Positions 42,800 to 51,410 of a stretch of DNA of 64,000 nucleotides are shown piece by piece; positions within the stretch are counted from its first letter, which is position 1; every line of letters begins with the position of its first letter. Both the position numbers and the translations under genes were made by a program. Under the pieces are notes generated by a model. The model did not search any database. It had not been told where the DNA came from and saw nothing but the letters and a program-made list of their open reading frames with translations. Origin of the DNA: Thalassomonas actiniarum (lineage in GTDB: Bacteria > Pseudomonadota > Gammaproteobacteria > Enterobacterales > Alteromonadaceae); contig NZ_CP059735.1 of the NCBI RefSeq assembly GCF_000948975.2, positions 4,030,001-4,094,000 of the forward strand, written 5' to 3'.

Positions 42800-43084
42800 T
42801 TAAGATTTAACAGCGATATCAGGCAAGACCTGACTTGCCGTTATTGCCAACTCCCCCTTGTTGACAGTTACGGTCACCTTTTCCCCAATAGAGAAACCGG
42901 CCTGTTCGAGCCATTTCCCCTGCAGGACAATACAAGGCTCAAGCTTTACCGGCACATAGTTAATGCCGACGCTCCGGGTTCTTACTCCCGGATTACGGAT
43001 AGTTTCCAATACTTTAAGTTGACGGGTGGCGGGAGATTTTGCTTTTGCCGAGCCAGGCTCTGACGTATGATGATATTCAGCCAT
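42800..43084 (-). CDS. symE: SymE-family toxin-like protein (copy B)
   Basis: The 94-residue product parallels copy A (8860-9156): MAEYHHTSEPGSAKAK at the start, QLKVLET, then the core VGINYVPVKLEPCIVLQGKWL and AGFSIGEKVTVTVNKGELAI. The AbrB-like swapped hairpin is intact. The leader is conserved with that of copy A, including the hairpin. It lies in an accessory patch with a parDE pair and tRNA arrays. SymE proteins are SOS-linked RNA-targeting toxins in E. coli; function here is inferred. Confidence 0.8.
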   Translation of the reverse strand: MAEYHHTSEPGSAKAKSPATRQLKVLETIRNPGVRTRSVGINYVPVKLEPCIVLQGKWLEQAGFSIGEKVTVTVNKGELAITASQVLPDIAVKS

Positions 43085-43160
43085 GACGGACTCCTTTTAA
43101 GTTCGTTTTGGTTAGCAATCTCTGGGTGCTGGTACACTCAGGGGTTGCGACTTGTATTAC
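43085..43160 (-). promoter_or_regulatory. conserved symE leader with hairpin (copy B)
   Basis: This matches the leader at 9157-9234. It shares AAGTTCGTTTTGGTTAGC, then a hairpin with CTCTGGGTG and CACTCAGGGG (43120-43144), then TTGCGACTTG. Possible site of an antisense RNA like SymR. The rest of the gap to 43467 is AT-rich and holds no gene that I can see. Confidence 0.45.
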
Positions 43161-43467
43161 TGCTTTTCTTTACCACGTTTGTTGGCGACAGCTGTTGCCG
43201 CATTGTTATGGCTATATGCAGTAACAATGCGGGATTGCTATGCCTGGGTGCTCTCCTGATGTGCAAGAGAGCACTATATAGAAAAGACCAACCGGCTGGT
43301 TAAATCAACAGGATATTGATTTTATTTATCAGGATTTTTTCGGATATGGGTAGAGTTGTTTACAGCAGAAACTGCTGCTGCGATCCAACAATAGCCAACG
43401 GGTAAAAAGGACACTTTAAACTAAAAAAATCATAAGCTTACTAGCTAAAAATAAAACGTATGTTTGC

Positions 43468-43755
43468 TTACAGCCAAAGATCAGTTTCTTGCTCACCTAT
43501 AACAGCCATAATTTCGGTTGTGTTATTAATAACTCGATAATAAATGCTATCTCGACCGCAGACACACCTTCTATAACCCGGGCGAATATGATCAACAGTT
43601 TGATATAAATAGGGAGAGCTTGCTATCTGTTCAAATTTATCAAAGAATGCATAAAAATAACTTTCGGCTTTTTTCTCCCCAAATTCAGCAACACCGTAAG
43701 CATATATTCTTTTTAAATCCTCTTTCGCATTGCAGGAAAGAAGGTAATCGCTCAT
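43468..43755 (-). CDS. parE: RelE/ParE-family toxin
   Basis: The 95-residue protein shows the ParE fold: YLLSCNAKEDLKRIYAYG and FGEKKAESYFYAFFDKFEQIA, SSPYLYQTVDHIRPGYRRCVCGRDSIYYRV in pieces, and a C-terminal IMAVIGEQETD. The RPGYRR and IYYRV elements are characteristic. ParE toxins poison DNA gyrase, RelE toxins cleave mRNA; ParE is more likely given the partner type. Its start codon overlaps the antitoxin stop by four bases, so they are translationally coupled. Confidence 0.85.
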   Translation of the reverse strand: MSDYLLSCNAKEDLKRIYAYGVAEFGEKKAESYFYAFFDKFEQIASSPYLYQTVDHIRPGYRRCVCGRDSIYYRVINNTTEIMAVIGEQETDLWL

Positions 43756-43982
43756 CGTGATATAACACTTGCTTTAGCTTCAGCCAGGATCTCTGCTGCA
43801 GTTTGCTCGGTAAAGCCACTTTGCTCAGCTCGCTCAAGCTTCTGATTTATTGCTTCAGCACGCCTGGCCTTCCTTATCAAATCATTGATCAACTCGCTTT
43901 TACTTGAATATTCATCATTATCAACCTGTGATAACAGCCACTCTTCATTGGGCTTGGTCAATGTAATACTTTGTCGCGGCAT
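43752..43982 (-). CDS. parD: ParD/CopG-type antitoxin
   Basis: The start is ATG 43980-43982 (MPRQSITLTKPNEEWL), with AGGA about 8 bases upstream; the longer frame begins 15 codons earlier. The 76-residue protein has a ribbon-helix-helix domain (QSITLTKPNEEWLLSQV, then SSKSELINDLIRKARRAEA) and a flexible C-terminal arm that would cover the toxin. It should bind the promoter and repress the pair. Confidence 0.85.
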   Translation of the reverse strand: MPRQSITLTKPNEEWLLSQVDNDEYSSKSELINDLIRKARRAEAINQKLERAEQSGFTEQTAAEILAEAKASVISR

Positions 43983-44366
43983 AACAATCATCCTAAATGG
44001 TGCAATATATACACAAAATAGCACCATCGTATTAAAAAAACCAGCTTAGAAATTATACCGATGGCACTCTCCAATCTTAATTAGGCCAACCAAAATAACT
44101 CCAGTGACTATAAATATAATTAATAGTCACTGGAGTTATTACGGGTGGCCTATTAAGTTCACTCTGAAATAACACGAATTTTTGAGCAATACCGACGACT
44201 ACGATATATAGGCAGCTTTATTGCTTCACTATCAAATACAAAGCTAAGATCATTAGCTTCAACTTAGCACCAGATTAGAAACACAGCTAAAAATGGCGAT
44301 ACCTTCCCCCACCTGCCTGCAATTTAAGCAAACAAACAAATTATTTCATTTTTTGTTATTTTTGTG

Positions 44367-44395
44367 TTGACAGCTTCGCGAGTGCTCTTTAATAT
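44367..44395 (+). promoter_or_regulatory. tRNA-Asn promoter 1
   Basis: TTGACA (44367-44372), a 17-base spacer and TAATAT (44390-44395) form a near-consensus sigma-70 promoter about 38 bases before the first tRNA-Asn. A related copy of the region lies at 45031-45059. Confidence 0.85.
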
Positions 44396-44432
44396 TCGCC
44401 CCCGTTGGTCAGACACCAACAAATAAAACAAT

Positions 44433-44508
44433 TCCCCAATAGCTCAGTTGGTAGAGCGACGGACTGTTAATCCGTGTGTCACTGGTTCAAGCCCAGTTTG
44501 GGGAGCCA
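44433..44508 (+). tRNA. tRNA-Asn (GTT), copy 1
   Basis: The 76-base cloverleaf has acceptor TCCCCAA/TTGGGGA, D arm AGCTCAGTTGGTAGAGC, anticodon loop CTGTTAA (anticodon GTT), T arm with GGTTCAAG, and an encoded CCA. Identical to copies 2-5. Confidence 0.97.
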
Positions 44509-44583
44509 CATTTTTAGAACTGGAATTTTATTCGGGTTCTTGGCTTTCTCTTATGATAAGAGCAGAGCAACGTAAAAAATTAT

Positions 44584-44659
44584 TCCCCAATAGCTCAGTT
44601 GGTAGAGCGACGGACTGTTAATCCGTGTGTCACTGGTTCAAGCCCAGTTTGGGGAGCCA
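44584..44659 (+). tRNA. tRNA-Asn (GTT), copy 2
   Basis: Identical to copy 1, 75 bases downstream of it and followed directly by a terminator. Confidence 0.97.
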
Positions 44660-44664
44660 CCTTT

Positions 44665-44698
44665 AAAAAGGCTGCAATTATTTGCAGCCTTTTTCTTT
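44665..44698 (+). terminator. terminator after tRNA-Asn copy 2
   Basis: AAAAAGGCTGCAA/TTGCAGCCTTTTT, a 13-bp stem with ATTAT-type loop, then TCTTT. The same hairpin recurs after tRNA copy 5 and in each unit of the tandem array. Confidence 0.9.
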
Positions 44699-44711
44699 AT
44701 CTTGAAAAATG

Positions 44712-44790
44712 TATCCCAACAGCTCAGAGACCAGAAGCACGGACTCTACTCTTACTCTTTATTAAGACAAGCCCACGTGCGTCACAACTT
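44712..44790 (+). pseudogene. decayed tRNA-Asn remnant
   Basis: The segment begins TATCCCAACAGCTCAGAGACC and goes on to CACGGACT, then an extra stretch (CTACTCTTACTC...) and CACGTGCGTCAC, echoing the tRNA-Asn arms. The acceptor, anticodon loop and 3' end are broken. It resembles the pseudo-tRNAs of the array at 45481-45996 but is more diverged. Confidence 0.5.
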
Positions 44791-45030
44791 CGATTTAAAG
44801 TAAATTAACTTACAATCCCCTGACCTCACCTCAACCTTTTACCTTAATCTGAACCAAGCCCGATAATGACAGGTGAGCAAATGTTCATTCACAAAGCCAA
44901 AATAAGTATATGGTTTTAAACCACAAACTTTCCCTTGTTCGAAAACAAAACAAAAAGCGGTGATATCCACAGCCACTTGTCCGCAATTTAAGCAAACGGA
45001 CAAATTATTTCTTTTTTTCACTTTTTTGTG

Positions 45031-45059
45031 TTGACAGTATCGCCCGTGCTCTTTAATAT
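45031..45059 (+). promoter_or_regulatory. tRNA-Asn promoter 2
   Basis: TTGACA (45031-45036), 17 bases and TAATAT (45054-45059). The region from about 44970 to 45096 is a near copy of 44320-44432, including CGTTGGTCAGACACCAAC before the tRNA. Confidence 0.85.
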
Positions 45060-45096
45060 TCCGCCCCGTTGGTCAGACACCAACAAATAAAACGAT

Positions 45097-45172
45097 TCCC
45101 CAATAGCTCAGTTGGTAGAGCGACGGACTGTTAATCCGTGTGTCACTGGTTCAAGCCCAGTTTGGGGAGCCA
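45097..45172 (+). tRNA. tRNA-Asn (GTT), copy 3
   Basis: Identical to copy 1. First gene of the second transcription unit. Confidence 0.97.
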
Positions 45173-45222
45173 CATTTTTAGAACTGGAATTAATTCGGGT
45201 TCTTTTAGAAGTAAAAAATTAT

Positions 45223-45298
45223 TCCCCAATAGCTCAGTTGGTAGAGCGACGGACTGTTAATCCGTGTGTCACTGGTTCAAGCCCAGTTTGGGGAGCCA
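45223..45298 (+). tRNA. tRNA-Asn (GTT), copy 4
   Basis: Identical to copy 1. The spacer before it (TTTTTAGAACTGGAATTAAT, continuing into TTCGGGTTC) is shared with the spacer before copy 5. Confidence 0.97.
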
Positions 45299-45347
45299 CA
45301 TTTTAGAACTGGAATTAATTCGGGTTCTTTTAGAAGTAAAAATTTAT

Positions 45348-45423
45348 TCCCCAATAGCTCAGTTGGTAGAGCGACGGACTGTTAATCCGTGTGTCACTGG
45401 TTCAAGCCCAGTTTGGGGAGCCA
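45348..45423 (+). tRNA. tRNA-Asn (GTT), copy 5
   Basis: Identical to copy 1. Followed directly by a terminator hairpin at about 45430-45463 that is also the first element of the tandem array. Confidence 0.97.
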
Positions 45424-45480
45424 CCTAATAAAGGGCTGCAATTATTTGCAGCCCTTTTTCTTTACCTGAAAAAAATATAC

Positions 45481-45567
45481 TGCCAATAACTCAAAGACCA
45501 GAGCGACGGACTGTACTCTTTATAAGCCCGGCGTGTGTCACTGGTTCAAGCCCAGTTTGGGGAGCCA
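45481..45567 (+). pseudogene. pseudo-tRNA-Asn, array unit 1
   Basis: The 3' half (GTGTGTCACTGGTTCAAGCC to CCA) is identical to tRNA-Asn. The 5' half has a broken acceptor (TGCCAATA for CCCCAATA) and D arm, and the anticodon loop is replaced by a longer stretch (ACTCTTTATAAGCCCGGC). No GTT anticodon remains. Confidence 0.75.
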
Positions 45568-45623
45568 CCTAATAAAGGGCTACAATTATTTGCAGCCCTT
45601 TTTCTTTACCTGAAAAAATATAC

Positions 45624-45710
45624 TGCCAATAACTCAAAGACCAGAGCGACGGACTGTACTCTTTATAAGCCCAGCGTGTGTCACTGGTTCAAGCCCAGTT
45701 TGGGGAGCCA
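45624..45710 (+). pseudogene. pseudo-tRNA-Asn, array unit 2
   Basis: As unit 1, but with AAGCCCAGC in the expanded anticodon region. Confidence 0.75.
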
Positions 45711-45766
45711 CCTAATAAAGGGCTGCAATTATTTACAGCCCTTTTTCTTTACCTGAAAAAATATAC

Positions 45767-45853
45767 TGCCAATAACTCAAAGACCAGAGCGACGGACTGT
45801 ACTCTTTATAACCCCGGCGTGTGTCACTGGTTCAAGCCCGGTTTGGGGAGCCA
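45767..45853 (+). pseudogene. pseudo-tRNA-Asn, array unit 3
   Basis: As unit 1, but with AACCCCGGC in the expanded region and GCCCGG in place of GCCCAG in the T arm. Confidence 0.75.
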
Positions 45854-45909
45854 CCTAATAAAGGGCTGCAATTATTTGCAGCCCTTTTTCTTTACCTGAA
45901 AAAATATAC

Positions 45910-45996
45910 TGCCAATAACTCAAAGACCAGAGCGACGGACTGTACTCTTTATAACCCCAGCGTGTGTCACTGGTTCAAGCCCAGTTTGGGGAGCCA
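45910..45996 (+). pseudogene. pseudo-tRNA-Asn, array unit 4
   Basis: As unit 1, but with AACCCCAGC in the expanded region; followed by the last terminator of the array. Confidence 0.75.
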
Positions 45997-46227
45997 CCTA
46001 ATAAAGGGCTGCAATTATTTGCAGCCCTTTTTCTTTATCTATGTCCCGTCCTGAGATAAGTAATGCCCAGTCCAATCCTCCTGCCACGTTATCTATTATG
46101 ATTTCAGGCGAAGACGATGATTAAATAGTAAGATCTTTTCAGAGAACTTAAATGATGCCGCCAAACTAGCAGAGCCTGGCTCTACTTTCAGTTCACCCGG
46201 CTTTCACTTAAAGCGAATCACTTCCCT

Positions 46228-47730
46228 TTACACTACAGACTTAACCTTCAAGCCATTGCGTCCTGCTGACTTGGCTTGATACAAGAGCTCATCAGCAGCT
46301 TTATATACTTCATCCGGTGTCATGTCTTCTTTATATGACACCTGAATAGCCCCGGCGGAAACCGTTAAAAACTCGGAAACCGTACTCGGTTCATGGGGAA
46401 TTTTTAGTGCTTCAACGCTGTGAATAATATTAAGGGCAAATAATTCCAGAGAAATAAAATCTTTCTGATTGGTTAAGATCAAGAACTCTTCCCCACCAAC
46501 CCTGAAGGCAAAGTCAGATGAACGCTTGGCCTGATCAATTAAGACCTTAGCCACGGCAATCAAGGCTTTATCTCCCTCCTGGTGGCCATAGGTGTCGTTA
46601 TATTGCTTAAAGAAATCGATATCGAGCAATACCACGGAAAATAATTTTTCATCCCGCTTCGCCCGCCTGAACTCCCGGGGAAAAACACTATCGAAATAAT
46701 TACGATTATAAAGTCCGGTCATGTTATCGGTAATCGACAATTTTTCTAATAATTTTTTATCGGTAATGTCATTAAAAAATAAATTAAAGGTATCAACCTC
46801 CTCCCCATGACTGCTCTCAGGAATAACTTCTAAATGAAACCAGAGCTTTTGCCCGGCAACATGAATATAAACTTCACGGCTTACCGGGATACCGGATAAA
46901 ATATCCTGCTCAAATTTCAGAAACTGCTGTTCATCGGTAAAAAAACAATCATTGACAGAATGTAAAGTAGCATCCCTGTCCAGCTTTAATATCCGACATA
47001 AGGCATAACTGATATCAACAACTTTTTTATCCCGGGTCAATGTCGCCGTCAGGATATTTTGATCTAGCAGATATAACTGATGCTGATAGTTTTGGTTGAG
47101 GGCAAACAGGTTTTTTACGATATAAAAAGTGATAAACCCCGAGAATATCAAGGTCAGGGATAAAATGATGGTTACTGTATTCTGGTTGCTGTTAACGACG
47201 GAAAAGCTATGATATTCACTGGCTTTTTTTACCGCAAAATCATTCAGCACCTTATTTTGCTGGTAAAAATGTTCAATTGCTTCAATGCCCTGAGTATTGT
47301 GCAGTTGATTCGCCTGGTGGTTTTTCCCTTTCCTGAGTAGATCAGACAACTGCCCAGCCAAGGTTTTCCAGCGGATAAAGGCATGATAGGCGTTATCAAT
47401 ATCGTGGTTATCCCCTAAATAATTTTCATAAATAATGGCAAAGTTATACTCAATGCGCTCTTCCTGTTGGTGAATTTTTTGGTTCAACACCCTGATATTT
47501 TCGACGATATGTTCGATATCATGCACATGAATCGCCGCTTTTAAATCGCGATCCATCACAGTGACGCCGGTATAAATTTCAGCGACCGCATTATTGACCT
47601 GAAAGGGATGAATAAAAATATTCAGCATATTATCGGTCAGAATTTGCATTTTATAGATAGTAAAACTAACACTTGCGACAGAGGCGAAAGCAATCAGGAA
47701 AAAGCCGAACAGAATTTTTTTTATACTCAT
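46228..47730 (-). CDS. membrane diguanylate cyclase (GGDEF)
   Basis: The 500-residue protein has TM1 at about 7-27, a periplasmic helical sensor of about 155 residues, TM2 at about 188-208, a PAS-like domain about 225-325 and a GGDEF domain about 330-497. The active site is GGEEF, preceded five residues earlier by RSSD, the I-site for c-di-GMP feedback. It makes c-di-GMP from GTP at the inner membrane. It could feed the signal read by the two c-di-GMP riboswitches in this window, although any cyclase in the genome could do so. Confidence 0.92.
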   Translation of the reverse strand: MSIKKILFGFFLIAFASVASVSFTIYKMQILTDNMLNIFIHPFQVNNAVAEIYTGVTVMDRDLKAAIHVHDIEHIVENIRVLNQKIHQQEERIEYNFAIIYENYLGDNHDIDNAYHAFIRWKTLAGQLSDLLRKGKNHQANQLHNTQGIEAIEHFYQQNKVLNDFAVKKASEYHSFSVVNSNQNTVTIILSLTLIFSGFITFYIVKNLFALNQNYQHQLYLLDQNILTATLTRDKKVVDISYALCRILKLDRDATLHSVNDCFFTDEQQFLKFEQDILSGIPVSREVYIHVAGQKLWFHLEVIPESSHGEEVDTFNLFFNDITDKKLLEKLSITDNMTGLYNRNYFDSVFPREFRRAKRDEKLFSVVLLDIDFFKQYNDTYGHQEGDKALIAVAKVLIDQAKRSSDFAFRVGGEEFLILTNQKDFISLELFALNIIHSVEALKIPHEPSTVSEFLTVSAGAIQVSYKEDMTPDEVYKAADELLYQAKSAGRNGLKVKSVV

Positions 47731-48245
47731 AATCTCATCACAGTACCGGTAACATTCCCTATTACTATGCGATAGTGTCTATACAGAAAAATGTTATTAC
47801 TGACTATAATATAAAGCTTTTTTACTTATTCAAGCACCAAGATCAACAACCGGGCAGTTGTTTCAACCGGTGCTTCAAATAATGAGCAGATATGGAGACT
47901 TTCCTGTTCCCCCGGAAATACTCCTCTTAGCTATCATCACTAAACAGTCCACCGACCGCGCTCAAGCTCTGATCCCAAGTATAGAACAAGACCCTTTGCT
48001 TCTTTGATTAATCAATAGCTAAGTCAACGAAAAGGATAAGAAAAGTCATCACTGCACATAAAGATTCACAAAGAGCTTGTTGGCGCAAACATGCACGACA
48101 TCGAAAGAGCACAGACTCAGACAAGAAATACGACGGTTGAATATTACTGTCATTCAAACGCTTAGAGCTGCTCACTCAAGGCTAGACTGAAATTACCTTC
48201 ATAACCGTCAGCCTGACGGTGGGCAAAAAACAACAAAGCAAGGGT
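47731..48245. other. intergenic region
   Basis: About 515 bases between the cyclase start and the antiporter terminator. It must hold the cyclase promoter. I see no gene, RNA or repeat. Confidence 0.4.
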
Positions 48246-48274
48246 TAAAATGCCGCCTTAGAAAGCGGCGGCAT
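48246..48274 (-). terminator. terminator of the antiporter gene
   Basis: On the minus strand ATGCCGCC/GGCGGCAT forms an 8-bp stem followed by TTTTAA, about 27 bases after the stop. Confidence 0.75.
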
Positions 48275-48300
48275 AGTTAAAAATGTGACTCAACTCACCC

Positions 48301-50154
48301 TCAATCGGGACATTTTCCCGATGTTTCATCGCATTGCTCATTAAAGGCACGGGCATCCTGACTGTCCGCCTGTAACACCGCCGCCAGTGCCCGGTAATTT
48401 TCCTGGGCCTGGGAGCGATAACCTTTTTCATCACCGTACAATTCAGCCATGGCGATAATATTTCGCTCATCATGCTCTTTAAAAATAGCCGCCGAGCGCC
48501 GGGCTTCCTCGGCTTCAACCCCCAGGCTGGTTAACGCCTGCTCAGCTAAATTCAGTGCCGAATGAAAAGTTTCCCGGACAATAATATCGGCGCCGCTTTC
48601 CTGCAACTCATGCACTTCAAGTCGGCCCACCGCCCGCACCAGTATTTTTAAATGGGGATAATGCTTACGGGCATGCTCAACAATTTCCAGCGTTTTTTCA
48701 TGTTCATCTACCGCCACGATCAAAAGCTTAGCCGTTTCTGCGCCGGCGGCATGTAATAAATCCGGGCGCGAGGCGTCGCCGTAAAAAACCTTATTTTCAA
48801 ATTTTCGCACCAGCTCCACCTGGGTGGCATCATGCTCAAGTACCGTTACCTGGTGTCCCTTCATGATCAACAGCCTTGATACTATTTGACCGAAACGCCC
48901 CATGCCCGCCAAAATCACCGGGGTATCGCCGTCATCGATATGATCCGCCTCGATCTCTTCCTGGCTATCGGCCCCTGAAAAGAAAGGCTCCACCACCTTG
49001 TTATTCACTATCATCAGCAGCGGAGTGACCGCCATAGATAACGCCACCACCACCACCAGCGGCTCGGTAATGTCCGGCGTTAAAATATGGTGCTGGCTGG
49101 CAAAGGTGAATAATACAAAGCAAAATTCCCCCGACTGCGCCAGGGCAAAAGAGAAAAACCAGCGGTTAATGCCCTGCATCTTAAACAGTTTACCCAGCAC
49201 AAACAGCACCAGCATTTTACAGAGGATAAGGCCAAAGACTAAGGCGAGAATAAAGACCGGCTTGGCCAGCAAAATGGCAAAATTAATACTGGCGCCGACC
49301 GAGATAAAAAACAGCCCAAGCAGCAGGCCTTTAAAAGGCGCAATTTCGGCTTCCAGCTCATGGCGGTATTCGCTTTCCGCCAATACCACGCCCGCCAGGA
49401 AAGTGCCCAGCGCCGCAGAAACGCCTATGCTGTCCATCAACAGGGCAATGCCCACCACCAAAAATAAGGCGGTGGCGGTAAAAATTTCCCGCATCTTGGT
49501 TTGGGCAATAATGCGAAACAGTGGACGTAATAAAAACTTACCCGCTAAAATAATGCCGCCGATCACGGCAACCAATTGCAGGGCATGCTGATAACCGGTT
49601 AACTGCCCCGCTGCTGGCTCGGTTGTTGCCGCACCTGCCATTGCCAGCAGCGGCATCAAGGCCAGCATGGGAATTACCGCGATATCCTGAAACAACAACA
49701 CGGCAAAAGAAGATTGCCCGAGCTCGGTCTTCATCAGGCCATTTTCATTGAGCAATTGCAGTACGATTGCGGTTGAGGAAAGCGCCAAAATCATACCCAC
49801 CGCCAGTGCCATCTGCCAGCTCAGGCCGAATAACAAAGCCACTGCAGTTAACAACGCCGTGCTCAGCACCACCTGGGCGCCGCCAAGGCCGACAATAGGC
49901 ACCCTGAGCTTCCATAAAATAGACGGTTGCAGCTCCAGCCCCACCAGAAACAACATCATCACCACGCCAAACTCGGCAAAATGCATGACATTTTCCAGAT
50001 GGCTACCGACTATACCCAGCACATAAGGGCCGATGATCACTCCGGCGATCAGGTAACCCAGCACGGAGCCCAGTCCCAACCTTTTGGCAATAGGCACAGT
50101 CACCACACCGGCGCCGAGAAACACAAACGCCTGCTCCATTAACCCCATTGCCAT
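48301..50154 (-). CDS. KefB/KefC-type monovalent cation:proton antiporter
   Basis: A 617-residue CPA2-family protein. About 12 membrane helices fill residues 1-385 (GLGSVLGYLIAGVIIGPYVLG near 26-46; FLVGLELQPSILWKLR near 69-84; LLFQDIAVIPMLALMPLL near 153-170). A cytoplasmic RCK/TrkA-N domain follows from about 400: VILAGMGRFGQIVSRLL with NAD-binding GxGxxG-like spacing, and VFYGDASRPDLLHAAGAE. KefB and KefC export K+ under glutathione-adduct control. Without a kefF or kefG neighbour, ion and ligand are not certain. Confidence 0.88.
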   Translation of the reverse strand: MAMGLMEQAFVFLGAGVVTVPIAKRLGLGSVLGYLIAGVIIGPYVLGIVGSHLENVMHFAEFGVVMMLFLVGLELQPSILWKLRVPIVGLGGAQVVLSTALLTAVALLFGLSWQMALAVGMILALSSTAIVLQLLNENGLMKTELGQSSFAVLLFQDIAVIPMLALMPLLAMAGAATTEPAAGQLTGYQHALQLVAVIGGIILAGKFLLRPLFRIIAQTKMREIFTATALFLVVGIALLMDSIGVSAALGTFLAGVVLAESEYRHELEAEIAPFKGLLLGLFFISVGASINFAILLAKPVFILALVFGLILCKMLVLFVLGKLFKMQGINRWFFSFALAQSGEFCFVLFTFASQHHILTPDITEPLVVVVALSMAVTPLLMIVNNKVVEPFFSGADSQEEIEADHIDDGDTPVILAGMGRFGQIVSRLLIMKGHQVTVLEHDATQVELVRKFENKVFYGDASRPDLLHAAGAETAKLLIVAVDEHEKTLEIVEHARKHYPHLKILVRAVGRLEVHELQESGADIIVRETFHSALNLAEQALTSLGVEAEEARRSAAIFKEHDERNIIAMAELYGDEKGYRSQAQENYRALAAVLQADSQDARAFNEQCDETSGKCPD

Positions 50155-50206
50155 AACTCCCCCTTACTAATCAGCATCTTATTAAACTTACTATCAACAC
50201 TTATCA

Positions 50207-51409
50207 TCAGCGAAATAGCACGGATTCTTTATTGAAAATGTATACGCAAAAAAGAATCGCAACCAGGGCAAACACCGAGCTCGATGCCAGGATAGATACC
50301 AGCATCCAGTGATCTATGGTGCCTTTTAATATCTCTTTGATCGCCAGCGCGACATTGGATATAGGCACCAGGGACCAGCTCCAGTTAAGCTTTATCCCCG
50401 GCAGCATCGCCACCATTACAGGAAAAAACCCCAGCATAGACATCGGGCCCATATAATTTTGTGCTTCTTTAAAGCTGCGGGCATAAATGGAAATGGACAG
50501 TAAAATGGCGGCAAAAATAGCCGATACCGGGATCAGCATCAACAGCATTAATAACAGATCGGTTAACCCCACCGAAGCCAGTACCCGGGCAACAACATCA
50601 ACATCGGCAAGTTCGCCGATAAGGTAACTCCACATCACCAGAGAAAATACGGTGATCAGCGCCGTGACTATGCCCGTGGTCATAATGGTAAAAAACTTAC
50701 CCAACACCAGGGCGTAGCGGGAAATAGGCGTCAGTAACAGGGTTTCCAGCGTGCCACGCTCTTTTTCCCCCGCCCCCAAATCTATGGCGGGATACATGGC
50801 GCCGGTTAAACATAACACGATCAGCAAATACGGCAGCAGGCCGCCGATTTGTTCGCCTAAGTTTTCCCTTTCGTTGGCGGTATCTACGGTTTTGAGCAAC
50901 ACAGGTTTCATTAACAGTTTAAACTGCTCTTCATTAATGCCGAGTTCGCCGAACTTATCTTGCCTGAGGTTTTGCAGGTATTGATTAAAGACCTTATTGA
51001 CCTTTTGTTTTACCTGATTCAATTGTGACGAGTCATTAAAGTACAGCTGCCACTGGCTTTGTTGCCCGAGCGTTAAATCATCCTGATGTTGTACATTGAT
51101 TTTAATCACTAAATCCAGTGTGCCGCTGCGGATCGCCGTAAAAATATCCTCATCCTGTTCCAGCGGCATTTCCTGGCGCTGAAAATCCCGGTGATAAAAC
51201 AGGCTTTCTTCAAAGCGGCTTGCCTGCTCGCCGTTGATAATGGCGTAACGCAGCACTTTTTGCTCTTCCTCGATGGCGGCACTGGCCACCACGGCTCCCA
51301 TGACGGCAAAAATCACCGGGAAAATAAGCAGCGGCAGGGCTATCATAAAAAATAATGTTTTCCTGTCGCGTACCAGCTCTAAAAGCTCTTTTTTATATAC
51401 TTGCCACAT
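50207..51409 (-). CDS. ABC-2 type exporter permease (NatB-like)
   Basis: The 400-residue permease has TM1 at about 18-42 (IALPLLIFPVIFAVMGAVVA), a large extracytoplasmic domain of about 130 residues, and five more helices from about 190 to the end. These include PYLLIVLCLTGAMYPAIDLG followed by GEKERGTLETLLLTPISRY, the coupling helix motif of ABC-2 permeases. NatB of Bacillus, which exports Na+ with NatA, has this layout. It follows the ATPase gene by 1 base. Substrate not determined. Confidence 0.85.
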   Translation of the reverse strand: MWQVYKKELLELVRDRKTLFFMIALPLLIFPVIFAVMGAVVASAAIEEEQKVLRYAIINGEQASRFEESLFYHRDFQRQEMPLEQDEDIFTAIRSGTLDLVIKINVQHQDDLTLGQQSQWQLYFNDSSQLNQVKQKVNKVFNQYLQNLRQDKFGELGINEEQFKLLMKPVLLKTVDTANERENLGEQIGGLLPYLLIVLCLTGAMYPAIDLGAGEKERGTLETLLLTPISRYALVLGKFFTIMTTGIVTALITVFSLVMWSYLIGELADVDVVARVLASVGLTDLLLMLLMLIPVSAIFAAILLSISIYARSFKEAQNYMGPMSMLGFFPVMVAMLPGIKLNWSWSLVPISNVALAIKEILKGTIDHWMLVSILASSSVFALVAILFCVYIFNKESVLFR

Positions 51410-51410
51410 G

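Larger units (their letters stand above)
45424..46035 (+). repeat. 143-bp tandem array of terminator plus pseudo-tRNA-Asn
   Basis: Four full units (ending at 45570, 45713, 45856 and 45999) and a final partial one. Each unit carries a strong terminator (AAAGGGCTGCAA/TTGCAGCCCTTT, then TTCTTT), about 20 linker bases and a broken tRNA-Asn. The period is 143 bases, 144 in the first unit due to one more A. Units differ at only a few bases. Long reading frames across the array are by-products of the repeat, not genes. Confidence 0.9.

Noticed and set aside
44599-45306. Frames with the repeated peptide MVERRTVNPCVTGSSPVWG
   Set aside because: This is the well-known false translation of tRNA-Asn genes, which fully explain the sequence.
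44200-46040. CRISPR array
   Set aside because: The repeats are 143 bp with tRNA and terminator content, not short repeats with unique spacers; no cas genes in the window.
45535-46054. Three near-identical 73-77 residue frames in tandem
   Set aside because: They run through the terminator and pseudo-tRNA repeats and exist only because the 143-bp unit shifts frame; no ribosome sites.
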